From the NCBI GenBank assembly GCA_009733575.1, contig ML769449.1:1-64000 (forward strand): a DNA stretch of 64,000 nt, in the 5' to 3' direction. Of the stretch, positions 11,317 through 20,905 are shown piece by piece. Positions within the stretch are counted from its first letter, which is position 1. Each line of letters begins with the position of its first letter. The notes beneath the pieces were generated by a model that had not been told where the DNA came from, searched no databases, and saw nothing but the letters and a program-made list of their open reading frames with translations. Both the position numbers and the translations under genes were made by a program. The stretch comes from Gymnopus androsaceus JB14. Its lineage: Eukaryota; Basidiomycota; Agaricomycetes; Agaricales; Omphalotaceae.

Positions 11317-12333
11317 CTAATACTTGGTATGACCTCCATGTGCACTCACAACTGCTTTGAGCCTTCTTGGCATGCTCCTAATTAACCTCTGACAATCTTC
11401 CTCGGTAATTTCCCCCCATTTTTCTGCCACTCTGTCCCACAACTCCCAAGCTCCAGAGGGTGGCTTGTCATATTCATTAAGTTTGTTTTTGAGGGTTGTC
11501 CAGAGATCTTGAATGGGATTGAGATCAGGGGACTGTGCAGGCCAATCCATACAGTTGATCTCATGGTCATCAAACCACTTGGCAGCAACTTTGGAGATGT
11601 GTTTAGGGTCATTATCCTGCTGAAAGATGGCTATCTCTGGATCAAGAAGCAGATTTTCCATGCTTTCCAAGAGATTGCCATGCAAAATGTCAACATACTG
11701 CTCCCCATTCATCCTCCCCTCAACCTCCACCAAATTCCCCACACCTTTCCATCCCATACATCCCCACACCATGATATTTCCTCCCCCAAACTTTACAGTT
11801 TCCTTGATGCCTCTTTCTCCTACTGATTCCCCCTTTCTTCCCCATACATACTGCTGCCCATCTGACCCATATCTATTGATTTTGGTCTCGTCTGACCAAA
11901 CAACCCTCTTCCAATCATCTACAGTCCATTCCAGATACTTCTGAGCAAATGCCAAACAAGCTTTCCTGTGACCAGGGGTGAGCTTGGGCTTTTTCTGCTT
12001 TTTGTGAGGCTGTACATTGGCTTTGTGAAGGATATTTCTGATGGTCTGAGTAGAGACTGGATGGGGGAGGAGTGGATTAATGTTTTTGGCCACCTGTGCC
12101 GCATTCTTGGCCCTGCCAGTGGAGATTTGTTTGATGACAGCATTTTCATCAGTAGTAGAGAGCTTTCTAGGGCGGCCTGCCAGATGGCTCTCCTTATCTG
12201 GGAGTGCTTCCTTTGCCAAAGAAGCAATCTTTGACTTGGATACACCTGTCTGAGCAGAGATTCCCCTGGTAGAAGCTCCAGTGTGGAGCAGAGAGAGGAC
12301 ATTGTCTTTCTGAGAGGGTGTGAGAGGTCTCAT
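11317..12333 (-). CDS. Tc1/mariner-family transposase
   Basis: This intact 338-residue protein would bind its element's ends and catalyse cut-and-paste transposition at TA sites. Residues 1-115 form the paired helix-turn-helix DNA-binding half (QKDNVLSLLHTG at the start, and the GRPRK linker at 53-57). The DDE half follows: the first Asp is in WSDETKINRYG (D148), the second in FQQDNDPKH (D240), and the PAQSPDLNPIQDLW block lies at 265-278. In Tc1 proteins the last block normally has NPIEN, giving a D-34-E spacing. Here that Glu position is Gln (Q275), followed by Asp (D276). The length is normal for the family. Whether D276 can replace the Glu is unknown, so activity is uncertain although the frame is open. 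Confidence 0.95.
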   Translation of the reverse strand: MRPLTPSQKDNVLSLLHTGASTRGISAQTGVSKSKIASLAKEALPDKESHLAGRPRKLSTTDENAVIKQISTGRAKNAAQVAKNINPLLPHPVSTQTIRNILHKANVQPHKKQKKPKLTPGHRKACLAFAQKYLEWTVDDWKRVVWSDETKINRYGSDGQQYVWGRKGESVGERGIKETVKFGGGNIMVWGCMGWKGVGNLVEVEGRMNGEQYVDILHGNLLESMENLLLDPEIAIFQQDNDPKHISKVAAKWFDDHEINCMDWPAQSPDLNPIQDLWTTLKNKLNEYDKPPSGAWELWDRVAEKWGEITEEDCQRLIRSMPRRLKAVVSAHGGHTKY

Positions 12334-12492
12334 AATTTTGTTAGAACCATAAATCAGTGAGATATGCTTATATATATGTCAGATAGCTTGTATGACATCA
12401 TTATGATGTCTATATGACATCACCATACAGTCTGAGTCATGATGTCATTGATGAGGGCTCACAATTGGGAGCAAAGTTATTACAATACAAAC

Positions 12493-12702
12493 TCAAAAAA
12501 TTGTCCACATGGGTCATTGAATTGAATTGCTTATATCTCAGTGGGTTTTGAGCCAAACAAGGCAAAACAGCTATGTACATGGAGCCAGGACCCAGGGCTC
12601 CTTAGTCCTCACTAATCACTTTTTGATATAGATAATATCTATCTTGCAAATCTTGGATCTTTCCAAAAATGTCAAACATGTGGACAATTTTTTGACCCAC
12701 TG
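12493..12702. repeat. Right TIR of the Tc1/mariner element
   Basis: Inverted partner of 11078-11287. It has AAAAAATTGTCCACATG at its inner end and the reverse word at its outer end before GACCCACTG. The TA duplication follows directly. Confidence 0.9.
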
Positions 12703-12856
12703 TACTGACCATCTACAGGATGGGAAAGCCTTATTGTTGTGAACCATACCAACCGAGTGGCTTGTTGGTGAAGCTCTCAAATGCTGATTCAGTACCCAAG
12801 AACTGTTTTAAGTTTGCTAGCATAGCCCTGTCTTTACTGTCCCAGATGGTCAGTGA

Positions 12857-13112
12857 CATCAGAAAAAACTGTTTTGGGCCCAGGAGATCTAAGGTCACCT
12901 AGTCCTCTTAGGCAACCTGAGGCATCCTAGTTGGCCAGGAAAAAGGGTAAAACTTTGGACACCTCAGGTATCCAGGACACCTAGGATGACTAGGATACCT
13001 GAGGTGTCCAAAGTTTTACCCTTTTTCCTGGGCCAACTAGGATGCATCAGGTTGCCTAAGAGGACTAGGTGACCTTAGATCCTCCTGGGCTCAAAACAGT
13101 TTTTGCTGATGG
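12857..13112. mobile_element. Foldback element with CATCAG-type ends
   Basis: An almost perfect palindrome of 256 bp: arms of about 120 bp meet with hardly any loop near 12980. Termini are CATCAGAAAAAACTG and CAGTTTTTGCTGATG, like those of the foldback family at 15303, 35836, 51710, 56473 and 59812. Its interior is different from theirs. No matching target duplication is obvious (flanks GA and GT). Confidence 0.7.
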
Positions 13113-13380
13113 TGGAGATGATTACCCATTCTCTACAGGTTCTTTATCAAGTGTTGGTGGGAATGGCCTCACCCCTCTGGTATTTGACATGGTGACTGAA
13201 TGCCCTCCAACTTCATCAATGTCAGTATCGGAGGTATTTATTCTTACAGTGGGCAACATGGAATGGATGGGAAGCAAGGTAATGACCTCAGGAACCCAGA
13301 TTCTGTGGGGGGAAACCCTGCTGTGATGCAGGAAATGGATGTACTGGGTTGAAACCCCTCCCCTACCCCATCCCACCCTG
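13113..13380. other. No gene supported
   Basis: Sequence between a foldback element and the LINE. Open frames exist on both strands (13069-13326 plus, 13122-13418 minus) but show no recognisable motif. It may be LINE 5' leader. Confidence 0.35.
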
Positions 13381-15302
13381 CAATGCAGGAAAGAGGTACA
13401 CTGCCTTGAGCAGCACATGCTCAGTCTACACCCATAGGCTCTCAGAACAATTGTTCAAATCCCGATACCACAGGAGCACTCCCAAACCAAGGAGGACATA
13501 GAACTCAACCAACTGAGCCTCCAAGGCAACTAAGAAATTTGTGGGAACCACAATGTCAAGGCCAGTTTTGTACCCATCCCATCCCAATTGAAGAAGCCCC
13601 AGGGCATTTTAAGGAAATCAGGAAACGACAACACCTAAATGTGGCACAGATGGAATCAAATAACAAAAAAGTTAAGGGCCACATAAAAGTAGCCTCCCTA
13701 AACATAAATGGACCAGGGGCAGAAAAAATCACCCAGTCAAACCATAAACGGCAGCAAGTCCCAGGTATTCTTCTGGGAGAAAAATTGCAATCTTAGCAGT
13801 TCTGGAGGGTCACCTATCCACACACCATATAAACAATATCCAAAATAGCAATTGGGGCAAAAAAAATATGCTTATTGAACTCCATCAACCCTGATCACCC
13901 AAATTCAGTTGGGGTAACAATAGTCCTAAGCTGTGATCTTGTTAACACTGAAATGGTCAAAACATACAATGTCATCCCTGGGCAAGCCCTCTGTGTTCAA
14001 ATCCCATGGTATAGAAATTAAACACTTACCACACCAGCTACATATGCCCCAAATGATACAATGAGACATAAGAAGGACTTCTGGAATGAACTCACTGACA
14101 AATGGCTACACCTGAACCACTCACTCCTAGATATCTTCATGGGAGATCACAATATTGTTGAAGATGGATTTGACTGAACCGCAGGGAAACCTGACCAATA
14201 TGATGCCATGGAGGCACTTGTAAAATTTAAATCCCTGTTCCAAATGAAAGATGGATGGCATGAACAAAACCCTACCACTCCTGAATTCACACATACACAC
14301 TGGGGCCAAAATGGTACTCCCACCAGTTCCCGTATGCTATCAAAGCCTCAGCCCTAGAAAATCCTGTCCTGGTTGACAAATTAATGACCTTGTGTATCAA
14401 AGCTGAGGCTGAAGTTGAAACACGATTGAGAGCAGGATGTACACCACAACATAATCCCCAAACAATTTTTGAGCAGCTCAAAATGGACATCCTAGAAACT
14501 GAGCGAAACTTTACTAAGAAAATAGTAAGGATTGCTCGCTCAAGCTTGAAACACTTAAAAAACAACAGACAGAAGCCCTTACCAGGCTGAAAGTGGATGG
14601 AATTGAGGCTTCCACTAAAGCTGCTAAAATCCAGAATGATATTGACAAACTTGTTGCAAAACAATCCACAGATTGCTGCACTTACCAACAGCTACAGGGA
14701 GAGCTGGAAAATGACTCTGTAACAAAAAGGTCTACTACATGAAGGAGAAAAAGCCTAGGGACTATATCCCAATGATCAGAGACCTAAATGCAAATGCAGC
14801 TAAATACATACATAACAACATGAAAAAGGCTGAACACTTCTGCTCTTATCATGCATCAACTCAAATAAATCCCAGTGAAACCAACCCAAACCAAAAACAA
14901 CAAGATATTAATACTGTAGCAGGAAGCATTAAAAGATATGCTACTGAAGTGCAAATGGAAACCCTAGCCCAAAAACTCACTGAAACCCAAGTCTTTGAAG
15001 CCATGCTGGCCTGCGAAAAAGGAAAGGCAGCTGGAATAGATGGAATAATAACTGAAGTATGGCAAAAACTCCACCACAGATTTAAAAGGGACTCTAAAAG
15101 TGAACCACCTGTACCATCGTGTAATATAGTAAAATTACTTACAATAACATTCAATGATGTAGAGGAGCATGGAGTCTCAGAAGGGACATGCTTTACTACA
15201 GGGTGGATGTGCCCAATCTACAAGAAGAAAGATGCAACTGATGTCCAGAACTATTGTCCAATAACAGTTCTCAATAATGACTACAAAATTTTCACCAAAG
15301 CA
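13381..15302 (+). pseudogene. LINE, endonuclease and start of reverse transcriptase
   Basis: This is the 5' portion of a non-LTR retrotransposon that recurs, in order, at 18892-19252, 33008-34648, 35477-35835 and 35965-36400. The apurinic-type endonuclease begins with IKVASLNINGPG (about 13685-13725) and continues with TYAPND, FWNELTDKW and FMGDHNIVEDGFD (about 14030-14175). The reverse transcriptase starts with GKAAGIDGIITEVW (about 15023-15065) and FTTGWMCPIYKKKD, then ITVLNNDYKIFTKA up to the insertion at 15303. Several in-frame stops and frameshifts in the endonuclease show that it is dead. Confidence 0.85.
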
Positions 15303-15470
15303 CATCAGCAAAACCTGGGTGGTCCCATAGCAAGGTCCCCATCTGTCCAGAACTGGACAGTTCTATGACTGCTATGGATTGTATTGGAGCTTCTGTACAG
15401 TGCTGTAGAGCAACTCATAGCAACTCATAGCAATCATAGCAATCCATAGTTCACCCAGGTTCTGCTGATG
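15303..15470. mobile_element. Foldback element with CATCAGC ends, CA duplication
   Basis: 168 bp starting CATCAGCAAAACCTGGGTG and ending CACCCAGGTTCTGCTGATG, flanked by CA at 15301-15302 and 15471-15472. Removing it with one CA restores the LINE frame (FTKA followed by LTI), which supports the exact ends. The interior holds short repeats of CAACTCATAG type. Confidence 0.85.
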
Positions 15471-15839
15471 CACTCACCATTCCGAGTCCTTACTTTACGT
15501 AAGGAAACTCGGTTCTTAGATGTCAGGTTTAGTGTGAGATTTTCACCAAGACTTGTAACTGTGCGGATCTCCATTAGGAAATTTTAGACGCTCTAAGATT
15601 TTTAAGCACTTTTTATTTTTTGAACATCATCCATACTATTGGAGTGGAATCCAGCCTATACTCACCATCGGAATTAGTGCCTAACTTAATAATCATGCAG
15701 TCATATCAATATAATAATGATTCACCAAAAAACGGATGTGATTTGACCAAAAATGGAAGGAGTAATTGCTGTATAGGCAATAGCGTTCTAGTTTGTATAT
15801 GTGTTTAGAACCCTAGCGCTCATGGGCACTTATTTAGAT

Positions 15840-16050
15840 AATATTTACAAGTCTGCAAATGTCCGATCGGACCAATGGCTGATGGACCGGAAATCCGATG
15901 GCAACAGCCTGCCGGTTTGTGAGAAGCACTCAAATTAGTAAGATACACATACAATCATACATGTATCTTACTAATACAAGAAAAACGCACACATCCAATC
16001 AGACCAACGGCCCGGAAATCCAATGGCAACAGCCTGCTGGTTCATGAAAA
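15840..16050. repeat. Short diverged direct repeat
   Basis: The segments around 15865-15920 and 15985-16050 share CCAATGGC or CCAACGGC, GGAAATCC, GATGGCAACAGCCTGC or AATGGCAACAGCCTGC and a GAAAAGCA-like block. They are two diverged copies about 120 bp apart, leading into the 124-bp array. Confidence 0.5.
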
Positions 16051-16060
16051 GCAGTGGGGA

Positions 16061-16350
16061 TTATTCAGCAACTCGTATTTTTGTACGAGCAGCTGAATAA
16101 TATGGCTGTTCCGAGCAATGTCAGATGGCATCATAATTCAGATGACATCAATTATGATGCCATTCCCATTCTCATCAGTGGAGATTATTCAGCAACTCGT
16201 ATTTTTGTACAAGCAGCTGAATAATATGGCTGTTCCGATCAATGTCAGATGGCATCATAATTCTGATGACATCAATTATGATGCCATTCCCATTCTCATC
16301 CATGGAGATTATTCAGCAACTTGTATTTTTGTACGAGCAGCTGAATAATG
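16061..16350. repeat. 124-bp tandem repeat, about 2.3 copies
   Basis: TTATTCAGCAACTCGTATTT recurs at 16061, 16185 and (one mismatch) 16309, exactly 124 bp apart. Each copy contains two hairpins: TTATTCAGC paired with GCTGAATAA around a TTTTTGTAC centre, and a GATGGCATCATAATT block paired with AATTATGATGCCAT. Confidence 0.9.
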
Positions 16351-16464
16351 CAGGACATGTGATCAAAATCAGGGTGATATAGGTAATCATAATATGCGTG
16401 ACCATTGTAGGTAGTGTTGTGACTCCGAGTACGGTTTACAAGTTAAATTGAGTCATAGTTAGGG

Positions 16465-17440
16465 GATTGTGTGATAGGGTGAGTGCGGGGATAGGGATAG
16501 TGCGGGGATAGGGGTAGAATGGGATAGGGGATAGTGTGATAGGGTGAGTGCGGGGATAGGGATAGAACAGGATAGGGATAGTGCGGGGATAGGGGTAGAA
16601 TGGGATAGGGGATAGTGTGATAGGGTGAGTGCAGGGATAGGGGATAGTATGATAGGGTGAGTGCAGGGATAGGGGTAGAACCAGATAGGGGACAGTGTGA
16701 TGGGTGAGTGCAGGGATAGGGGTACAACGGGATAGGGGATAGTGTGATAGGGTGAGTGCAGGGATAGGGGTACAACAGGATAGGGGTTAGTGTGAAAGGG
16801 TGAGTGCAGGAATAGGGGTACAACGGGATAGGGGTTAGTGTGAAAAGGTGAGTGCAGGAATAGGGGATAGTGTGATAGGGTGAGTGCAGGAATAGGGGAT
16901 AGTATGATAAGGTGAGTGCAGGAATAGGGATAGAACAGGATAGGGATAGTGCGGGGATATGGGTAGAATGGGATAGGGGTTAGTGTGATAGGGTGAGTGC
17001 AGGGATAGGGGTAGAATAGGATAGGGAATAGTGTGATAGGGTGAGTATGTGGATACAGGTAGAACAGGATAGGGGATAGTGTGATGGGTGAGTGCAGGGA
17101 TAGGGGTAGAACGGGATGGGGGATAGTGTGATAGGGTGAGTGCAGGGATAAGGCTACAACAGGATAGGGGATAGTGTGATAGGGTTAGGGGTAGAATGGG
17201 ATAGGGGATAGTATGATAGGGTGAGTGCGGGATACGGGTAGAGCAGGATAGGGGATAGTGTGATAGGGTGAGTGCAGGGACAGGGGATAGTGTGGTAGGG
17301 TGAGTGCAGAGATAGGGGTAGAATGGGATAGGGGATGGTGTGATAGTGTGAGTGCAGGGATAGGGTAGAACAGGATAGGAGATAGTATGATAGGGTGAGT
17401 GCGGGGATAGGGGTAGAACAGGATAGGGGATTCCAAGGTC
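16465..17440. repeat. GGGATAGGG-type minisatellite, about 1 kb
   Basis: A purine-rich array of the words GATAGTGTGATAGGGTGAG, TGCAGGGATAGGGG and TAGAACAGGATAGG in units of roughly 45-55 bp, with frequent internal losses. The plus strand is G-rich throughout. Open frames on the minus strand rich in Pro, Tyr and Ser here are repeat artefacts. Confidence 0.9.
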
Positions 17441-17989
17441 ACCTCAATGTCACCCCAATGTACCCCCAGCAGCACCCAGTGTATTTTCAACATTTATTTA
17501 CTCTAATATGGCATTGCCATATTTAGCATAACCTTGTGTAACTATAAATATTAAATAAATTATAATATTGAACAGCTAAGCACTTATGACTTCCATTTTC
17601 ATGTGATTACTGCCAGCCTTGCCCTTGCTCTTACTTCAACCAGTGACCACTATCTCTCTAGAGTGCATACTGAGCAGTGAAAGATTCTGTAAGTGTGTGA
17701 TCTATTAGATTCAAGTGATTAACCCTGGACCTTCCATCAAGCACTTGGGTAGTAGCTGATCAGGAATTGGAGGCAGCTACAGCTTTTCCCTGATTACTAC
17801 AACCTCTTAATGTTCAGTTATATTGAAGTAGGTACTTCAAGGTTTGTGTCAATTCAAATTGCTGAAGGACTTTTCTTAAGTCAGTGAGGCTATAAGCATT
17901 TCAATCAACTAAACTGATATATTGTGATTTCAGGCTTAAATCTGCATTGGATCCAGCATAACAAAGATCTGTAGTAGTCTTTTAGCGCT

Positions 17990-18330
17990 AGACTTGTGTC
18001 CGAACAAAACAAAAACCAAATAAGCTCCATGGTCACAGCAAGTTCAAGTTCAAGTGAAAAAGCTCAATTTCAATTTTTATATGCAGTATGAACCTCTTAG
18101 ACCTCACAACACTCATGATTTACATAATCTATACATGGCAGCATCCTATGATACTCAAATAAGTTCCACATCCATGGTGAGTTCAAGTTGGCTTGAGAAA
18201 GTTTGATTCCAATTTTCATATGCAGTATGAACCTTTTGGACCTTGCCTGGACCTCATAATAATCAATATATACATGATTCATGCATGGTAACATACTCTG
18301 ATACCCAAACAAGCTCCATGTCTATGTTCA
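17990..18330. repeat. Tandem repeat of about 150 bp, two copies
   Basis: Blocks such as TTCAAGTTC or TTCAAGTTGG, CAATTTTTATATGCAGTATG or CAATTTTCATATGCAGTATG and GAACCTCTTAGACC or GAACCTTTTGGACC recur in order about 160 bp apart. Confidence 0.65.
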
Positions 18331-18354
18331 CCAAATTCACAGTCACCCAAGAGT

Positions 18355-18600
18355 AACTTTCACTAAATCCAAAGTACCTTTGGTCCTTCACTGAATTCAA
18401 AGTCACCCAAAAGTAGATTCACTAAATCAAAAGTAACCTTCACTAAATTCAAAGTTACCCTGGACCCATAAGTAGCTTTTACTAAATCAAAAGCAACCTC
18501 TACTAAATTCAAAGTTGCCTGAAAGTAATCTTCACTACATCAAAGGTAACCTTTACTAAATTCAAAGTCACCCAAATGTAACTTAGTTGATTCAGCACAA
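18355..18600. repeat. Short tandem repeat of TTCACTAAATTCAAAGT words
   Basis: Degenerate alternating words CACTAAATTCAAAGT and ACTAAATCAAAAGTAACC with CACCC spacers occur at least six times. No coding signal. Confidence 0.65.
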
Positions 18601-18891
18601 TTTTCATTCAATTCACTATCACCCAAGAGAGACCTTTTTGAGATTTAACATCACAAGTGTAACTTTTGTGAAGTCCAGCATCACCTCAAGTGCTCATACT
18701 ATGGAGAGTACTGGGATTTGGAATTAGGTTAGGCTGGGTAAACCTGGGCATGAAGTCTCAAGCCTGGCCTTGTAGATCATTGGCTCATATCATGATAACT
18801 CAATTTAAAGCACATTAAGGATGACTTGGAGTCTAGCATCATAATATATCATATTATACTCTAAACCATACCATGTAAAGTAAGGACTCGG

Positions 18892-19252
18892 ACCCGCCAG
18901 TATGGCAATATCACTAGTAAAACTATCAGTGGTTGCACCATTCCTATCCAAACCAGGCAGGGTTTATGACTGGACAAAGCATTATATACCAGATCAGACT
19001 TGCCCAACTGTTCATTGAATATTCTGAACAAGAATTGGAAAATGGGGGCATAGTTGCACTAGATCAGGAAAAAGCATATGACTGAGTATCACACAAATAC
19101 CTCTGGGAAGTAATGCACAAATTCAACCTACCAGAAAGCTTCATCAGCACAGTCCGCACATTATACACTGGAGCTAAGACTCACATCCTAATGAATGGTG
19201 ACATGAGTTCACCATACACTATCACAAGAGGAGTAAGACAAGGTGACCCATT
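18892..19252 (+). pseudogene. LINE reverse transcriptase, middle part
   Basis: The segment resumes the LINE frame with QAGFMTGQSIIYQI, then IVALDQEKAYD (the first catalytic Asp region), followed by an in-frame TGA, YLWEVMHKFNLP, and ITRGVRQGDP, the conserved block before the catalytic YxDD. It is cut at 19252 by the copia element, and the frame resumes at 33008. A frameshift just upstream of QAGF and the TGA at about 19084 confirm decay. Confidence 0.9.
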
Positions 19253-19495
19253 TGTTAGATAAACATAAGTCTCAGTTGGACACGTAGTGACGGTACAACT
19301 ATAGCTACTGTACCTGTTAGATAAATGTAAGTCTAGATGGGTATATAGTAAGTAAGGTACAGTATATGAAAGTATAGAAAATAAGCTCACCTCAGTTGGA
19401 CACATAGTGATGGTACAACTGAGGGAGTGAGAAGTCATAGTCCCAGCTATATAGGTCAATATTATGATTGATGTAGGTGAGTAGGTAAGCTGAAA
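19253..19495 (-). repeat. 3' LTR of the copia element, truncated
   Basis: Matches 32146-32401 nearly base for base, differing mainly at single sites and a short insertion (ATACAGTAGC region). The match stops around 19495, where RT coding sequence begins directly. The inner ~100 bp of the LTR, the polypurine tract and RNase H were therefore lost in one deletion. Two internal copies of GGACACGTAGTGA or GGACACATAGTGA lie about 140 bp apart. Confidence 0.85.
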
Positions 19496-20687
19496 CGTAG
19501 GAAAGTGGATTCAGCGAATCTTTGAGTTTGAGCCCGGGTGGAAGTGGTGTGTGGCGAGGCGTTACGTTTTGGGGACCAAAATGTTCTAGCATTCTCTCGA
19601 AGTAAACTCTTTGATAAATTGTGATCACACCTGTTTCAGCATCCTGGCGTATTGTCATCCCCAGCAGAACGTTTGACTGAACTTCCCCAGCTTCCCAACG
19701 CTTCCCCAGGTCTGAAACCGCTTTTGCTTTACCCTCCTTTGTAGAAGATCCTCCACACACGTCGTCCCCGTACGTGCTCGTGATTGTGTAGTCACAACCT
19801 TCTCATTGGTATTGTATGCAGGGGTCAGCCCTGTAGGCAATGTATCCATCTGCTTTGTACCCCTCGGCCAGTGTTGCCTGCCAGTCGTGACTTCCTTGTT
19901 TCGTCCCGTAAATCGACCTTTTCAGCTTGCAGACCAGATGCTCCTGACCGAGTTTACTGAATCCTTCAGGCTGTTTCATATACATGTTGTGTGTAATAGG
20001 GCTGTTTAGAAATGTGCCTTTGAGTAAACCCTTGGGCAATGTACTGGGCCTTCCGCCTAATCACTTCTCCTTTAGATCCCCACTTTATAGCATAGGTCCA
20101 CCTTCCTCGCATGAGGTTCGCCCCCTGGGGGAGTTCCACGAGTTCCCAGACTCCTTTTTCCATAAACAAGTCGTACTCTGCCTGCATCAGTTCGGACCAC
20201 AGGTCCGGCCTCTGCATTGCCTGCTTGTATGTTTACGGCACCCAGAATTTGGCATCTGTTGATGCAAAGGCCCAGGGATTCTGCACGATGAGCGCGAGCG
20301 GTTGCTGGTCAAGGGGTAGGTTGCTTGCCCAGGGTTCTCCACTCTCCTTTGCCTGGCATTCCCTATCTTCTGAGGCCTCGGATTCAATTAATCTCGTGGT
20401 TTGCTTTTGGTCCTGTGTGCTTTGGCATGGCTGCTGAGGTTGCTTGTCCTGGTCGTCAGTTGGGGGAGTAGGTGGAGATATTGGCGGATGTACTGGTTTG
20501 TCCTGAGTTGGTTGATGAATTGTTGTTGGCGTGGCTGGTCCTTCTCGTTCCGAGGTCTTAGGATCTGTGTTTGGATCTGGGATGATGCCAGTGTCGTTAA
20601 CTCCGAAAGGTAGTTCATCAAATTGATTGGGGTCTTGGTTCGGCTTTGCTCGCGTTCGTTTGGATTCCCCCTCCTCGAACCTAATGT
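19496..20687 (-). pseudogene. Copia reverse transcriptase, damaged
   Basis: Minus-strand frames give, in order: a linker rich in Pro, Thr and Gln; the RT start with WELVELPQGANLMRGRWTY (about 20080-20150) and AQYIAQGFTQ; then KGTFLNSP, MYMKQPEGFSKLGQEHL and KQGSHDW (about 19880-20020); YGDDV at about 19765; and YFERMLEHFG with PLPPGLKL (about 19530-19600). About 50 residues between AQGFTQ and the FLNSP block are missing, including the first catalytic Asp. The protein then stops at the LTR without RNase H. Confidence 0.85.
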
Positions 20688-20695
20688 CTCGAGAC

Positions 20696-20897
20696 AGGAC
20701 CCCTGATTATGCTAAAAGAGGCTGGGTTGCAAAGTTCGGACAAATTTAGGCCAAAATCTGGGAATCCAAAAAAGTAAAATGCTTAAAATGGGCTACAATG
20801 TTTGGGACACAAGCCCGTTTTCGTTGGAAAATATTAGGCGCCCTAAAGTTCGGACATGGGCGCTTACTCAACCTCTTTTAGCATAATCAGGGGTCCT
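20696..20897. mobile_element. hAT-type MITE, TSD CTCGAGAC
   Basis: 202 bp with inverted ends AGGACCCCTGATTATGC and GCATAATCAGGGGTCCT, flanked by the perfect 8-bp duplication CTCGAGAC (20688-20695 and 20898-20905). It interrupts the copia pol between integrase and RT. Without it the frame reads MESRDIRFEEG, as expected for copia. Confidence 0.95.
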
Positions 20898-20905
20898 CTC
20901 GAGAC

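Larger units (their letters stand above)
11078..12702 (-). mobile_element. Tc1/mariner element, complete
   Basis: This 1625-bp element begins CAGTGGGTC, ends GACCCACTG and is flanked by the TA duplication at 11076-11077 and 12703-12704. It has long terminal inverted repeats of about 210 bp and a single uninterrupted transposase gene on the minus strand. High TIR identity and an intact ORF suggest a recent insertion. Its transposase has an unusual third catalytic position (see the CDS). Confidence 0.95.
15482..18891. mobile_element. 3.4-kb TIR element without transposase, carrying satellites
   Basis: The left end CCGAGTCCTTACTTTAC (15482-15498) is matched in inverted orientation by GTAAAGTAAGGACTCGG (18875-18891). 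The element interrupts the LINE reverse transcriptase together with the foldback element at 15303. No transposase ORF is seen. The interior is made of tandem repeats (16061-16350, 16465-17440, 17990-18330, 18355-18600). No clean target duplication was found. The left TIR is also part of a local hairpin ending in AAACTCGG. Confidence 0.65.

Noticed and set aside
13440..14010. tRNA-like B-box words (GTTCAAATCCC)
   Set aside because: No matching A-box or cloverleaf around them; they lie in the LINE.
16443..17493. Long minus-strand ORFs rich in Pro, Tyr and His (16443-16823 and 17185-17493)
   Set aside because: They are translations of the GGGATAGGG minisatellite; the frames follow the repeat and show no domain.
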